Numbered from the stretch's first letter, positions 36,820 to 46,335 are shown. The stretch is 64,000 bases of DNA from Gimesia aquarii (GCF_007748175.1 NZ_CP037422.1:4354234-4418233); one strand, 5' to 3'. Program-made: numbers and translations. The notes: a model not told the origin generated them from the letters alone.

Positions 36820-38070
36820 TTATCCCAACTCAATAATTCGTTTTTCAAGAAAGCGACGCTCGGGTTTCTGACGAGCAAAGTTCAGGGCACTTTCATAAGA
36901 TTTTTTAGCATCTTCAGTTCTCCCCAGACGTCGACACAAATCCGCACGAGCTGCATGTGCCAGGTGGTATTCGACTAAATCGCCCCGTTCAAGAATCGAT
37001 TCAACCAGCTCAAGCCCAACTAACGGTCCTTCCTGCATGGCAACGGCGACGGCCCGATTCAACTCAACTATAGACGAGGGTTCGGCTTGCAGTAATAAAT
37101 CGTACCAACTTACAATCTGCGCCCAGTCTGTAGCTGCAGCGGTAGGAGAGTTCGCGTGAACTGATGCAATGGCTGCCTGAATCGTGTAAATCCCATACTC
37201 CCTTGAAGCAATTGACCGGTTCACCAACGTCGTGCCTTCTGAAATCTGTTGACGATTCCAGAGAGAACGGTCCTGATCCTCCAGCAAGATCACATCACCA
37301 TCTGAATTCGCACGTGCATCACGTCGCGACTCCTGTAATAACATGAGGGCGAGAAGCCCCATCACCTCTGAATCGGGTAACAATTCCAGTAAGAGCCGTC
37401 CCAAACGAATTGCTTCTTCGGAAAGATCAACCCTGATCAGTGACTCGCCTGACGAAGCAGAGTAACCTTCATTGAACACAAGATAGATCACAGAAAGCAC
37501 TGCGTCCAAACGGGGCGGCAACTCGGCAAGTGAAGGAACTTCGTAAGGAATTCCCGCATCACGAATTTTCGCCTTAGCGCGTACGATGCGTTGGGCCAAC
37601 GTGGGAGGCGTAATCAGAAACGCGCTCGCTATTTCCTCTGTTTTCAATCCACACACTTCACGCAGGGTCAGAGCCACTTGAAGTTCTGGTGAGAGCGACG
37701 GGTGGCAGCAGGTAAAGATCAGCCTCAGTCGGTCGTCTTCCACCTCATGATTTGCTTTTTCAGCTTTATCCTCTGCAATCTCTTCAAGTCGTCTGGCGAG
37801 TTCTTCTAGCGAAGCATCAAACCGGCTACGACGACGAACAGAATCAATGGCTTTGAACCGCCCTGTGGAAACGAGCCATGCACGTGGATTCCGGGGAATT
37901 CCATCGCGCTGCCATTGCTCCACTGCAGCTGTAAACGCTTCATGCATTGCTTCTTCAGCAAGATCGAAGTCTCCCAACAACCGAATTAGTGTGGCGAATA
38001 CACGGCGCGATTCCATTCGATAGAGTTCATCTACCTTGTGTCGAACCTGTGCAGTGCTACTCTCACTCAT
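36820..38070 (-). CDS. ECF42-type RNA polymerase sigma factor with C-terminal TPR-like extension
   Basis: I start at the ATG at 38070 (MSESSTAQVRHKVDELYR), giving 416 residues; an open frame continues to 38166 but encodes unrelated sequence. Sigma region 2 lies at ~15-85 (RMESRRVFATLIRLLGDFDL, then NPRAWLVSTGRFKAIDSVRR), and region 4 at ~115-175 (LTLREVCGLKTEEIASAFLI). The remaining ~230 residues are helical, as in ECF42 factors, where this extension is needed for activity and replaces a classical anti-sigma factor. ECF42 factors control adjacent DGPF genes; four YCII-domain genes follow here on the same strand. Confidence 0.92.
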   Translation of the reverse strand: MSESSTAQVRHKVDELYRMESRRVFATLIRLLGDFDLAEEAMHEAFTAAVEQWQRDGIPRNPRAWLVSTGRFKAIDSVRRRSRFDASLEELARRLEEIAEDKAEKANHEVEDDRLRLIFTCCHPSLSPELQVALTLREVCGLKTEEIASAFLITPPTLAQRIVRAKAKIRDAGIPYEVPSLAELPPRLDAVLSVIYLVFNEGYSASSGESLIRVDLSEEAIRLGRLLLELLPDSEVMGLLALMLLQESRRDARANSDGDVILLEDQDRSLWNRQQISEGTTLVNRSIASREYGIYTIQAAIASVHANSPTAAATDWAQIVSWYDLLLQAEPSSIVELNRAVAVAMQEGPLVGLELVESILERGDLVEYHLAHAARADLCRRLGRTEDAKKSYESALNFARQKPERRFLEKRIIELG

Positions 38071-38797
38071 CGATTTGATCCCATATTGGATAGCTTTTAT
38101 ATGAATGCTTCTATCTGGATTAGCACAAAACGTCACTCTTATAATTGAATACCACCAAAGGGTCAACTTTGCTGAATCTATAGAATCTCAACCTTCTCCG
38201 CCCTTCATTTAGACAAAACTCTTAATCACTAAAAACGTTCATCATCAATTCGAAGCATTTAAAAACTCATTGACTTTCAAAAATTCAGTGCTTGTAAGGA
38301 CAGCTTGACACGATCATGCTAACAGCGAAACTGCGCAATCTGCGTCGCGCGCGTGGGAATTTTTTCTTTGCGATACATACTTGGGCACCTGTGGATTCCC
38401 GCACTATAAAAGTCGCTATTTTTTAAAGGATTGAAGATGAATATTTCGCATCGACTCTCAATGAACATGTCTTTTTTCTCGATTATCAAACGTTATCACA
38501 CGCGTTTCTCCACAGATCAAAGTATTCCCAAAACGTATGACGAGCGTATCGTTACTCATTCACACAATATTTCACTTGACCTATTCGCGCCGTTCCCGAT
38601 GATATTGCAAAGCTAAATCAACAACTCCAACCACGAACTACCAGATAAAATCTGAGTATGTGTCTGTACGAAGCAAGATAACACTCCCATAACGGTAACA
38701 CTTAACAGCATTCTACGCGATGTCACCCCGTAGCTTCAGATGAAAATGTGACAGTAGTGTCAAGGTGGGAAGATACGTACTGATTTATGAACTATTT
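38071..38797. other. Intergenic region between the ECF42 gene and the double-wing GntR gene
   Basis: About 730 bases. The part next to 38070 should hold the ECF42 promoter. On the plus strand, AAAGGA at 38425-38430 precedes an ATG at 38437 that opens a 59-residue frame (starting MNISHRLSMNMSFFS), but it matches no family and I do not call it a gene. No repeat or RNA gene is visible. Confidence 0.45.
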
Positions 38798-39652
38798 CTA
38801 TTTCACAATCTTGCTTAATATCGGGTGGTTGTCACGAATGTGATAGGAAAGTGCTTTGCGGGCCGAGCGCCAGTCTTTCTTGATCAGCGCTTTCAAAATG
38901 GATCGATGCTGGCGAACGGTTTCGATGGCAGTTTTTCGATCCTGGTCTTCCCAGTCAAACAGGATGTCATAATACCTGCCTTGTCGTTGGAAAAAATCTT
39001 GAATGTAATAATTACCGGCTTTGTCGATGATGTATTCATGCAACGAATTATCAATTAAAACACTCTCAGAATCAGATTTGGGAATGACATTACCATCCAG
39101 AATTTTTTGTAAGTCTTCTTTGACCAGATAGGGTTTTGCCAGATCAAGTGCCTTTAATTCAAGTAGTTCACGCACTTCAAGAAATGCCTGCATGTCTTCC
39201 TGACGAAAGGGTCTGAGTCTCCAACCACGACGGGGAATGTGATCCAGAATCCCGGTTCCCGCCAATCGGTTTAAGATAATCCGTAGCGAAGAACGGCTGA
39301 TTCCATATTTCCTGGCCGTCACCTCCTCACGAATATCGATTGGCTCCCCTTTTAAACTCAGTTTCACAAACTCATTGGTGATCACTTCAAACATATCGGC
39401 AGGAGGCTCAGGCAAAGCAGATTTTTTCCCTCGCTTGAGTGGTTTAATTTTTTTCGTATTTAAAACTAACCTGCGATTCGCCCCCTTTTTCAACAAACCT
39501 TCTTCAACCAGTTCAGCGATCGCAATACGCACTGGAGAAAAGCTGACCTGGTAATGCTCCGCTAAAGACTCGAGTGTCAATTGAGCAGGCAGTTCCTGCC
39601 CGCTTCTCAAGCGTGCTTCCAAATCATTTTTAATATAATTTTTGAGTGACAT
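38798..39652 (-). CDS. GntR-like regulator with two winged-helix domains and an FCD domain
   Basis: 284 residues. Residues ~1-65 look like a GntR winged helix (LTLESLAEHYQVSFSPVRIA, IAELVEEGLLKKG). After a basic linker, residues ~88-150 form a second one (IDIREEVTARKYGISRSSLR, LNRLAGTGILDHIPRRGWRL). Residues ~155-280 form a helical FCD ligand domain, with LHEYIIDKAGNYYIQDFF. Typical GntR proteins have one DNA-binding wing. The linker KKIKPLKRGKK is rich in lysine. It lies ~290 bases downstream of the PhoX gene on the same strand. Target genes are not obvious. Confidence 0.83.
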   Translation of the reverse strand: MSLKNYIKNDLEARLRSGQELPAQLTLESLAEHYQVSFSPVRIAIAELVEEGLLKKGANRRLVLNTKKIKPLKRGKKSALPEPPADMFEVITNEFVKLSLKGEPIDIREEVTARKYGISRSSLRIILNRLAGTGILDHIPRRGWRLRPFRQEDMQAFLEVRELLELKALDLAKPYLVKEDLQKILDGNVIPKSDSESVLIDNSLHEYIIDKAGNYYIQDFFQRQGRYYDILFDWEDQDRKTAIETVRQHRSILKALIKKDWRSARKALSYHIRDNHPILSKIVK

Positions 39653-39941
39653 GGTTTAAAACTGAGACCATCGTGTGAGCGTGGGAACTTCATCAGAAGC
39701 AATTGAAACAGCAACGAATAGGAATCAGCACACTACTATCCGGCTTTGCTTTCAGTTTACTGATCATCCTGTACCCTTTAAAGGCTATACCTCTCGAAAA
39801 GAGAGAAAGCCTCACTTGTTGGCTTTGATTCACTATAATTCCGTTCTGTATTCCATAAAAGAAGCCTGCGATCCTTACTTAGAATCACAGGCCTGACATG
39901 TTATCAATGGATTTGATTGAAATCAGAGAAAACCTCGTCGC

Positions 39942-41333
39942 TTAAACTCCCAGTTCATCCCAGGGACCAGTAATCGCAAAAGTAATACCGGGCTTGTGAA
40001 TGTTAACAAAGAGCCATTTCCCATCCGGGCTGAAGCAGGCCCCCGCCCATTCACCACCAGTAAAATCACCTTCCAATTGATTATGCTGTCCCTTTTTCAG
40101 CTGAATATTATTGATCGCAACAGTTTTCAGTATCCCTTTACGGCTCAGTGCGTGCAAACGAAGCGGCTTCAAATCTGCATCTTCACACAGAATCAAACCT
40201 CCCCGGGGGCTCACGGTCAGATTGTCAGGACTATCTAAAATGTCATGGCTTGTTGATTGAAACACGAGCTGTAATGTTTGATCCCGTGGTGAGAAAGACC
40301 AGACCTGCCCCAGTCCTGCTTCTCCCCCATTGGTACAGTTGAAATAAACAACACCATCACCAAACCAGCAACCTTCCAGGCGACCGAACGTTGTGCCTCC
40401 TTTTTCTTTTCCCTGGGAATAAACTCCCAATCCATCTTCTTTTCCGGGTGTATCACGACGCAATGGATCTTCAATATCGACCCACTCTGCTTCATACCGA
40501 ACGCCCCGCTTGGCACTGGTTCTTAAATCGTCTTTCCCTTTCACTTTGAGCATTTGCAGGTTCCCTCCTTTACTCAAAACTTCGCGCTCATTCGGGAGAA
40601 AACGATAGAAACCGGCAGTGTCGCGGTCTTCTGTTTCGTAGATGATGCCATCATGTGGATCAACGGCAAGTGCTTCATGCACAAAACGTCCCAATGCAAC
40701 AAGGGGTTCTAGTGAAGCCTTACCTTCAGAGGGAACTTCAAAGACCCAACCATGATGTTTTTCATGTTGATATTGGACACCTCGAAAACTTCCTTTGGGG
40801 CCAAGCACTGTTTCTTCGCATGACAACCAACTCCCCCAGGGTGTGGGGCCCCCCGCACAGTTTTGCACAGTACCGGCCAAACTGGTCCAGCTTTTTAACC
40901 ACTTTCCCGCTTTCAGGTCGAACTGTAAATTGGCGCATCCACCCCCTGCCTTTGGATCATAAGTGAGTGCTTCCGGACCAAAACTTTTCGAACCATATAT
41001 CTCATGATTTCGACAGAGTGTAAGTACATCCCCTTTCTGGGAAATCACTCCCATCCCGTCATGTCCTTCAGGAGTGATTACTCCATCTGACATTTCGTCT
41101 CCTACCCAACCGAAAGACTGGTACTGAAACCCTTCTCGTAATCGGAGTAAAGGCAGCCCTGTCGTCTGATCCTGAATTGGTACCAGCTCGGAGCCATTAT
41201 CAAATTGAATCCCTTTGGCACTAGAACTCGTGATAAAACGGGAAAAGACTGTTGCAACTGCGGGAGCAGCGATGGCGGATTTTAAAAAATCACGTCGAGA
41301 AGATGAATTTTGCACGGATTCTCTGCTTACCAA
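39942..41333 (-). CDS. PhoX-type (DUF839) secreted phosphatase-like protein
   Basis: 463 residues with a twin-arginine-type signal (SSRRDFLKSAIAAPAVATVF). The body matches the PhoX/DUF839 beta-propeller: EGHDGMGVISQKGDVLTLCR, NCAGGPTPWGSWLSCEET, and VDPHDGIIYETEDRDTAGFY. PhoX enzymes are calcium- and iron-dependent phosphomonoesterases exported in folded form by Tat. The acidic residues near CEE and ETEDRD are those expected to bind metals. It is a single-gene unit here, with no Pho-type operator that I can point to. A phosphatase is likely, but this is the shorter DUF839 subgroup, whose activity is less studied. Confidence 0.87.
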   Translation of the reverse strand: MVSRESVQNSSSRRDFLKSAIAAPAVATVFSRFITSSSAKGIQFDNGSELVPIQDQTTGLPLLRLREGFQYQSFGWVGDEMSDGVITPEGHDGMGVISQKGDVLTLCRNHEIYGSKSFGPEALTYDPKAGGGCANLQFDLKAGKWLKSWTSLAGTVQNCAGGPTPWGSWLSCEETVLGPKGSFRGVQYQHEKHHGWVFEVPSEGKASLEPLVALGRFVHEALAVDPHDGIIYETEDRDTAGFYRFLPNEREVLSKGGNLQMLKVKGKDDLRTSAKRGVRYEAEWVDIEDPLRRDTPGKEDGLGVYSQGKEKGGTTFGRLEGCWFGDGVVYFNCTNGGEAGLGQVWSFSPRDQTLQLVFQSTSHDILDSPDNLTVSPRGGLILCEDADLKPLRLHALSRKGILKTVAINNIQLKKGQHNQLEGDFTGGEWAGACFSPDGKWLFVNIHKPGITFAITGPWDELGV

Positions 41334-41741
41334 TCTTGAGAAGGGAAATCATTCGTTTGAGATCAATCATTGAACGAATCAAAGACCAGACTTAATTTTT
41401 GGAATCATACAGAGAATTGTTAATTTTTGATTAACGTAGAGTTAATTTATCTTTTCCAAAAATTTAAACGTTTTTATCAACACATTGGTTCAGTAATCGC
41501 CTTCATCATGGACGATTTTGTGTTCATAGCCCAAGAGAACTACTGTATCAAAGCTCTCATTTTGCCTGAAAAACAGTAAAAAAGGAGGCATTCCTATTTG
41601 CAGAAATCCTTAGAAAGCCAATCCCATTTCAGTTGATTTTTCAATGGAAATTTTAACTTCAGCCACTGAAATCAAAGCTATTTCATATAAATATTTGACT
41701 AAATTTATATGAAGCGATTATTCAGGCGATCAAAGGCTCTA
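41334..41741. other. Intergenic region between the PhoX gene and mlaD
   Basis: 408 bases, AT-rich, without a coding frame. It contains the upstream region of the PhoX gene and, near 41682-41713, an AT-rich perfect inverted repeat listed separately. Nothing else stands out. Confidence 0.5.
41682..41713. repeat. AT-rich inverted repeat downstream of the Mla operon
   Basis: TTCATATAAA (41682-41691) is exactly complementary to TTTATATGAA (41704-41713) across a 12-base loop. It lies 28 bases beyond the mlaD stop on the minus strand. The stem is AT-only apart from one G/C pair, and there is no long T-run, so it would be a weak terminator; a protein-binding site is the alternative. Confidence 0.55.
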
Positions 41742-42893
41742 TTAGCGTCCTTTTGTCGAAGGAAACGAAAATCCAGACTGTTTTATGCGGGATCGTGGTT
41801 GTTCTGTCGGCTCTTTGAGCCCGGAACTCCCTTTCATGGCACCGCTCACTCCAAGGATTTCCGGGTGACGGGCAATCTTATCACTAAAAATTCGGATGTC
41901 ACGGGCAATTGGTTCCAGGTTATTTAACAGAACGGTTAAAGAACTGGCGGAGCGGGTCATATTACGATAGAGCTCCGGGTCCGACATGAATTTTTTCAAG
42001 GAACCATCTCCCTGGTTTAAGGCACGCGTAAATGAATTCATCTCGGCCATAATCGCATCTAGCCGGGACAAACTGCGATCCAGCTTGACCACCATCGACT
42101 GGCTGTGCTTTGCCAAAGGGTCGGTCACTTGAGAGAGGTTATCCAGGTTTTCTCCCGCCTTTTTCACAGCGACTTCGACGGAGGCAATCGTCCGGTGTGT
42201 ACTTTCAATCATCGCAGGCATGGCGGCCATCGTTCGTTTCAGGTGTTCCTGCTGTTTTGGATCAGCGACCAGTTGATTCACATTACTCATCATCTGGTTC
42301 ATTTTCTTCATCGCCAGAGAAAATTCCTGCAATGACGTCGCAGCCCGCTCAACGACAACGTCCAGATTCCCTTCTTTCGTTTCCATGATTCGATTCATAT
42401 TTTTGGCTAGCTTTTCCCACTCGCCACTGGTGGAAGTAAATGCTTGCAGCGTCTTCGAAACCTGCTGCTCCATCCGGTAGACAATCTCCATCGGATCACT
42501 GGGAGGCTTACCAATCAGCCGCTCTCCAGGTTTGATAAAATCAGAGCTGACGCCAGGAGAAATCACAATCTTCGAGTCTCCCATCAGAGAACTGACAATC
42601 TGAGGACTCGCATCTTTACGTAAGTGTTGTGTATCGAGAATGGAAACAAGCAACACAACACCAGGCTTACTATCACTGGTGACGATCTTAGAGACTTCCC
42701 CAATGCGAATTCCATGTCGCACAACGGGGGTTCCACGATGAACTCCGGAAATGGATTCAAAACGCATTGCGATAGAATACTTTTTTTTCCATAGCGCTTC
42801 CAATTTACCGAAGTGGAAAATCATGGCGGCCCCGGTAATCAACGCGGAAATCACGAACAGTCCGACTCGAAATTGTATCTGGCGATCCGTCAT
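41742..42893 (-). CDS. MlaD-family (MCE domain) lipid-transport substrate-binding protein
   Basis: The ATG at 42893 (MTDRQIQFRVGLFVISA) has GAGG upstream and opens directly onto the membrane anchor, so I prefer it to 42929; length is 383 residues. The MCE domain is at ~40-120 (MRFESISGVHRGTPVVRHG, IRIGEVSKIV, LMGDSKIVISPG). A long helical region with coiled-coil character follows (~130-320). This is the subunit that ferries phospholipid between membranes in the Mla/MCE systems. It is encoded last after the permease and ATPase genes, on the same strand. It is longer than E. coli MlaD, as usual for MCE proteins outside proteobacteria. Confidence 0.9.
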   Translation of the reverse strand: MTDRQIQFRVGLFVISALITGAAMIFHFGKLEALWKKKYSIAMRFESISGVHRGTPVVRHGIRIGEVSKIVTSDSKPGVVLLVSILDTQHLRKDASPQIVSSLMGDSKIVISPGVSSDFIKPGERLIGKPPSDPMEIVYRMEQQVSKTLQAFTSTSGEWEKLAKNMNRIMETKEGNLDVVVERAATSLQEFSLAMKKMNQMMSNVNQLVADPKQQEHLKRTMAAMPAMIESTHRTIASVEVAVKKAGENLDNLSQVTDPLAKHSQSMVVKLDRSLSRLDAIMAEMNSFTRALNQGDGSLKKFMSDPELYRNMTRSASSLTVLLNNLEPIARDIRIFSDKIARHPEILGVSGAMKGSSGLKEPTEQPRSRIKQSGFSFPSTKGR

Positions 42894-42973
42894 AAATGCC
42901 TCTGAATTGATCTCATCCTTGAGATCCAATTTAATTTTATAGTTAATAGAATTCGAATACTCACTGTCACCAT

Positions 42974-43813
42974 TTAGCTGGCTTCTGCCAGTTCACGAAT
43001 CCGATCACCGGCTTCACCGTACACAAACTGATGAACCCGTGGCAAAGAAGATTGGAACGCCTCTTCTGATGTCCCTTCGAATACAATCTGTTTCTCTACC
43101 GAATTCAAACGAGCTAATGGATACAACATAATAATCCTGTCCGCGACCTTTTTAACCGTACTCATGTCGTGCGTAACAACAATACTCGTTACTGGGCGAC
43201 TGGCGCGTGTCTGCAAAATCAGTTCATTGATGACATCTGTCATCACAGGATCAAGGCCCGTTGTTGGTTCATCATAGAGCATGACTTCAGGAGTCATTGC
43301 CAAAGCACGTGCGAGGCCTACTCGTTTTTTCATACCCCCGGAAAGCTCTGCCGGTTTTTTATGGCTGATTGATTCTGAAAGTCCGACCTCCCTTAAACGT
43401 TCAACGACAATTTGATCCACTTCTGATTTATTTAATTTCGTATTCTGTTTTAAGCCGAACGCTACATTTTCATAAACAGACAAACTGTCAAACAATGCCG
43501 CCCCTTGGAATAGATAGCCAATTCGAAGTCGATCTCGGTGTAACTCACGCTGAGTTCGATCGGAAACAGAACGCCCATTCCACAACACGTCTCCCTGTGT
43601 AGGTTGCAGCAAATTCATGATCAGCTTCATGGTCACGCTTTTCCCGCAGCCGCTTTCACCGATCACAACCAGTGTCTCACCTTTACGGACTCCAAACGAG
43701 ACATCACGCAATACTTGCTGCGTTCCGAATTGACGCGAGATGTTTCGCAATTCAATCACGTAGTCATCGTTTGCTTTCCGCTCAGCCATACTAATACTTT
43801 TCTTTGGAACCAT
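42974..43813 (-). CDS. MlaF-type ABC transporter ATPase
   Basis: 279 residues of the ABC ATPase family. Walker A is GESGCGKS at ~53-60, the Q-loop lies in [10 protein letters not shown], the signature is [15 protein letters not shown], and Walker B is [12 protein letters not shown], followed by the H-loop VVTHDMS. The SGGMKKRV signature and [16 protein letters not shown] are typical of MlaF/Ttg2A proteins. A second possible start is the ATG at 43789. The gene lies 16 bases after mlaE, and mlaD is 80 bases further on. It powers phospholipid movement through the MlaE permease. Confidence 0.93.
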   Translation of the reverse strand: MVPKKSISMAERKANDDYVIELRNISRQFGTQQVLRDVSFGVRKGETLVVIGESGCGKSVTMKLIMNLLQPTQGDVLWNGRSVSDRTQRELHRDRLRIGYLFQGAALFDSLSVYENVAFGLKQNTKLNKSEVDQIVVERLREVGLSESISHKKPAELSGGMKKRVGLARALAMTPEVMLYDEPTTGLDPVMTDVINELILQTRASRPVTSIVVTHDMSTVKKVADRIIMLYPLARLNSVEKQIVFEGTSEEAFQSSLPRVHQFVYGEAGDRIRELAEAS

Positions 43814-43829
43814 CCGTCACGTCTTATCG

Positions 43830-44672
43830 TTACCTGAGAACACCTGGATAAACAGACTGCATAAAGTGGAAGAAGTTCACGATCGAAACTCCCAACAGGA
43901 AATCAAGAATCATGATTACAATAAATGAATACACAAATGCCTCGGTAGCCGCTTTACCGACGCCTTCAGCGCCTGCACCACAGTGAAACCCCCGGTGACA
44001 AGAGATCAACGAGATCGCTGCTCCGAAAAAGAAACTCTTGAAGATGCCTCCTAATACATCGTATGCAAACACGAAGTCTTTTGAATAATGCCAATAGTAA
44101 AATGATTCGACACCTAAAACCTGAGTACTAAAAAACCAGCCTCCCAGGATTCCGATGGCATCGGCAATTACTGTCAGCAGTGGTATCAATAAACAACAGG
44201 CTAAGAACCGTGGCACCACGAGATAATGAATGGGATCAGCGCCGAGTGCACGGAGGGCATCAATTTGTTCGGTAACCCGCATCGTTCCCAGTTCGGCCGA
44301 CATCGAAGTTCCCACTCTCCCTGCCAACATGATAGCCGCGAGCACAGGACCTAATTCTTCCACCAGCGAGATCGCGATCACAGCACCGATCTGATTTTCC
44401 AAATGCATCAATTTAAACTGATCATAAGATTGGACGGCGAGAACCATTCCAATGAATCCCCCTGTAATCAAAATCACGGGGATACTTTGAATGCCAATAT
44501 GATACATGCACGACCAGAGATTGCTGCGAGGAGGCAGCCGTGTAATCATCCACTTGACCATTTCCCAACCAAAGAGAAAGAGGTCGCCCATTAAACAAAT
44601 TGTGGTAATTACTCCGCGTCCCAAACCATGAATCATGGTATCCCTGGGATACGTAGTCGAAGCAGATGACAT
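43830..44672 (-). CDS. MlaE-type ABC transporter permease
   Basis: 280 residues from the ATG at 44672, with GGAAA upstream; an in-frame start at 44708 would add only a polar tail. The MlaE family pattern is clear: [60 protein letters not shown], and [20 protein letters not shown]. Five to six membrane helices are predicted. It is the first gene of the three-gene operon mlaE-mlaF-mlaD. Together they form an inner-membrane lipid transporter that keeps outer-membrane asymmetry in Gram-negatives; in planctomycetes the same role is plausible but inferred. Confidence 0.93.
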   Translation of the reverse strand: MSSASTTYPRDTMIHGLGRGVITTICLMGDLFLFGWEMVKWMITRLPPRSNLWSCMYHIGIQSIPVILITGGFIGMVLAVQSYDQFKLMHLENQIGAVIAISLVEELGPVLAAIMLAGRVGTSMSAELGTMRVTEQIDALRALGADPIHYLVVPRFLACCLLIPLLTVIADAIGILGGWFFSTQVLGVESFYYWHYSKDFVFAYDVLGGIFKSFFFGAAISLISCHRGFHCGAGAEGVGKAATEAFVYSFIVIMILDFLLGVSIVNFFHFMQSVYPGVLR

Positions 44673-45040
44673 TACTTGTTTCCAGTTCAGACTTTGCAAA
44701 TCAAACAATAGAACAGACAGAGGCGGGAAGGTTACCGGATTTCCCGATTTGAATCGAGACCATTTCTGCCATGAAACGTAAGTTCCCCGACTTATCAGGC
44801 ATCCTTAATTTTCGTTTCTGAACGTGACATTTTGTGAGTTGAGTCTTTTCTAAACTGGTTCATCCTTGGTAAAATAGCTTTTGTCGAATTGAATTGACGC
44901 CGATTGCTCTATCTCTAGTACTCGTATTGATTTAGTGAATAGCATTATTAAGCAGAGATTCAGAAATTCTACCAGGACGTAAAGAACTTTCAATTTTGAA
45001 TCAGCACCAAAGCACGAATGAGAAAGTAAGGATAGGTAAA
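44673..45040. other. Divergent promoter region between mlaE and the LRR gene
   Basis: 368 bases between divergent genes, with no coding frame that I can support. It must hold promoters for both directions. AAGGA at 45028-45032 is the ribosome binding site of the LRR gene. No repeat is visible. Confidence 0.45.
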
Positions 45041-45784
45041 ATGAGATATTTTCCTGTAGCATTGTTTTCCGCAGTTTCACTCTCAATGATGTCCTTTGTC
45101 TATGCAGCAGACAAAAAAGCAGACCCAGCCACTGAACAGGCCAAATCCAAAATTCGTGCCGCCGGTGGTTCCGTTCTCGAATTGGCACAGAATGATGATC
45201 GGCTCGAAATTGCCTTTCATTTGTCTGATCAAAAAATCACAGACAACACTTTGAAAACTCTCGCAGGGCTTAAGAAAGTTGCCACGCTGAACCTGCGTGG
45301 TACTGATGTCACTTCAGCAGGGCTGGCACAGCTAAAAGACTTGAAGGATTTGACTCACTTGCATCTGGAAAAGACAAAAGTGAACGATGCCGGGCTGGTC
45401 CATCTGAAAGCACTGCCAAATCTCGAATATTTGAATCTCTACGGAACTCAGATTACCGACGCGGGATTATCAAATCTCAATCAACTGAAAAAGTTAAAAC
45501 GTCTCTATGTCTGGCAGACGAAAGTCACTCGTCCCGCGGGTTTGGCTTTAGAGAAACAGATTACAGGGTTGGAAGTTATTGGTTTACCAGAAGAACCCAA
45601 ACCCAAAGAAGCTAAAAAACCGGAGCTCCCCAAGAAGCCCGCTGCTCCCAAAAAGCCAGCTGCCCCTAAAAAAGTAGAAAAGAAAGCAAAGAAAAAAACG
45701 GAGAAGAAGGCGGAAAAGAAACCAGCTAAAAAACCAGCTGCGAAGAAAGAAGCCCCCAAGAAACCAGAAAAAAAGAAGAAGTAA
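45041..45784 (+). CDS. Secreted leucine-rich-repeat protein with Lys/Pro/Ala-rich tail
   Basis: I choose the ATG at 45041, preceded by AAGGATAGGT and opening a signal peptide (MRYFPVALFSAVSLSMMSFV) cut after AYAA-like residues; length is 247. Residues ~60-180 hold about five leucine-rich repeats of the 'LTHLHLEKTKVNDAGLVHL' type common in planctomycetes. The last ~60 residues are low complexity, built from KKPAAPKK- and KKAEKK-like units, strongly basic and reminiscent of histone H1 tails. The tail may bind acidic polymers such as cell-surface polysaccharide or DNA. A clear terminator follows at 45814-45840. Confidence 0.88.
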   Translation: MRYFPVALFSAVSLSMMSFVYAADKKADPATEQAKSKIRAAGGSVLELAQNDDRLEIAFHLSDQKITDNTLKTLAGLKKVATLNLRGTDVTSAGLAQLKDLKDLTHLHLEKTKVNDAGLVHLKALPNLEYLNLYGTQITDAGLSNLNQLKKLKRLYVWQTKVTRPAGLALEKQITGLEVIGLPEEPKPKEAKKPELPKKPAAPKKPAAPKKVEKKAKKKTEKKAEKKPAKKPAAKKEAPKKPEKKKK

Positions 45785-45813
45785 CATTTTCTACCAATCA
45801 GGAAACATTCCAG

Positions 45814-45840
45814 GCAGGGCTCTCTCAGCCCTGCTTATTT
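45814..45840 (+). terminator. Intrinsic terminator after the LRR gene
   Basis: GCAGGGCT (45814-45821) and AGCCCTGC (45827-45834) form an eight-base-pair perfect stem with a CTCTC loop, followed by TTATTT. It lies 30 bases after the LRR stop and just before the ribosome binding site of the SRPBCC gene. Confidence 0.75.
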
Positions 45841-45855
45841 CAGGAGCGGGCCACG

Positions 45856-46317
45856 ATGGAAATTTCATATCATCAGGAAATCATCGCTCCGATTGAAGTC
45901 GTTTTTAACTTCCTGACCGATGACGAAAAAATGAAGCTCTGGATGGAAGGCCTGCAATTGATCGAATATCCAGAGGAGAAGAATGTTGATGATCCGGTAG
46001 GCACACGCTTCATCTACCACATCAAAGAAGGTGGTCATACTCAACAATATTCAGGATCCGTCACAGAATATACTCCCCCCACACTGTGGGGAATCGAGCT
46101 GAGTAATCCCGCCTATCAATTCAATATAAGCTACGAATTGACAAAGCAGGCGCGCAAAACCCAACTCGATTATCATTGTGAGATGGTGTTTGGATCTCTG
46201 TTCCACCGCATCATGGGCTTTTTGTTTCGTGGTTTGACAAAGCGCATTCTCAAATCGCAAATGACCAAACTAAAGCAGCTCTCTGAACAGGAATCAGTAC
46301 GTCGCTCTCCTCAATAG
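45856..46317 (+). CDS. SRPBCC-family (polyketide cyclase/dehydrase-like) protein
   Basis: 153 residues with the START/SRPBCC pattern: ISYHQEIIAPIEVVFNFLTD at the start, then GTRFIYHIKEGGHTQQYSGS, and the long C-terminal helix GLTKRILKSQMTKLKQL. AGGAG precedes the ATG. The fold is a helix-grip cavity that binds hydrophobic small molecules; no catalytic residues define a reaction. It sits between the terminator of the LRR gene and the convergent WD40 gene, so it is a single-gene unit unless transcription reads through. Confidence 0.88.
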   Translation: MEISYHQEIIAPIEVVFNFLTDDEKMKLWMEGLQLIEYPEEKNVDDPVGTRFIYHIKEGGHTQQYSGSVTEYTPPTLWGIELSNPAYQFNISYELTKQARKTQLDYHCEMVFGSLFHRIMGFLFRGLTKRILKSQMTKLKQLSEQESVRRSPQ

Positions 46318-46335
46318 ACGGTGGTCTATTTCTTC
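46313..46335. terminator. Bidirectional hairpin containing both convergent stop codons
   Basis: AATAGAC (46313-46319) and GTCTATT (46324-46330) form a seven-base stem with a GGTG loop. The plus-strand side is followed by a T/C-rich run (TCTTCTTTTT). The TAG of the SRPBCC gene (46315-46317) and the reverse-strand TAG of the WD40 gene (46326-46328) both lie inside the stem. Confidence 0.55.

Noticed and set aside
38431..38616. Small plus-strand gene of about 60 codons
   Set aside because: It has an acceptable ribosome binding site, but no family resemblance, no partner gene and a composition like the surrounding non-coding DNA; noted only within the intergenic entry.
45505..45787. Long minus-strand frames rich in Phe and Leu opposite the LRR tail
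   Set aside because: They are the reverse reading of the repetitive AAG/AAA/GCC codons of the Lys/Pro/Ala tail and do not look like a real membrane protein.
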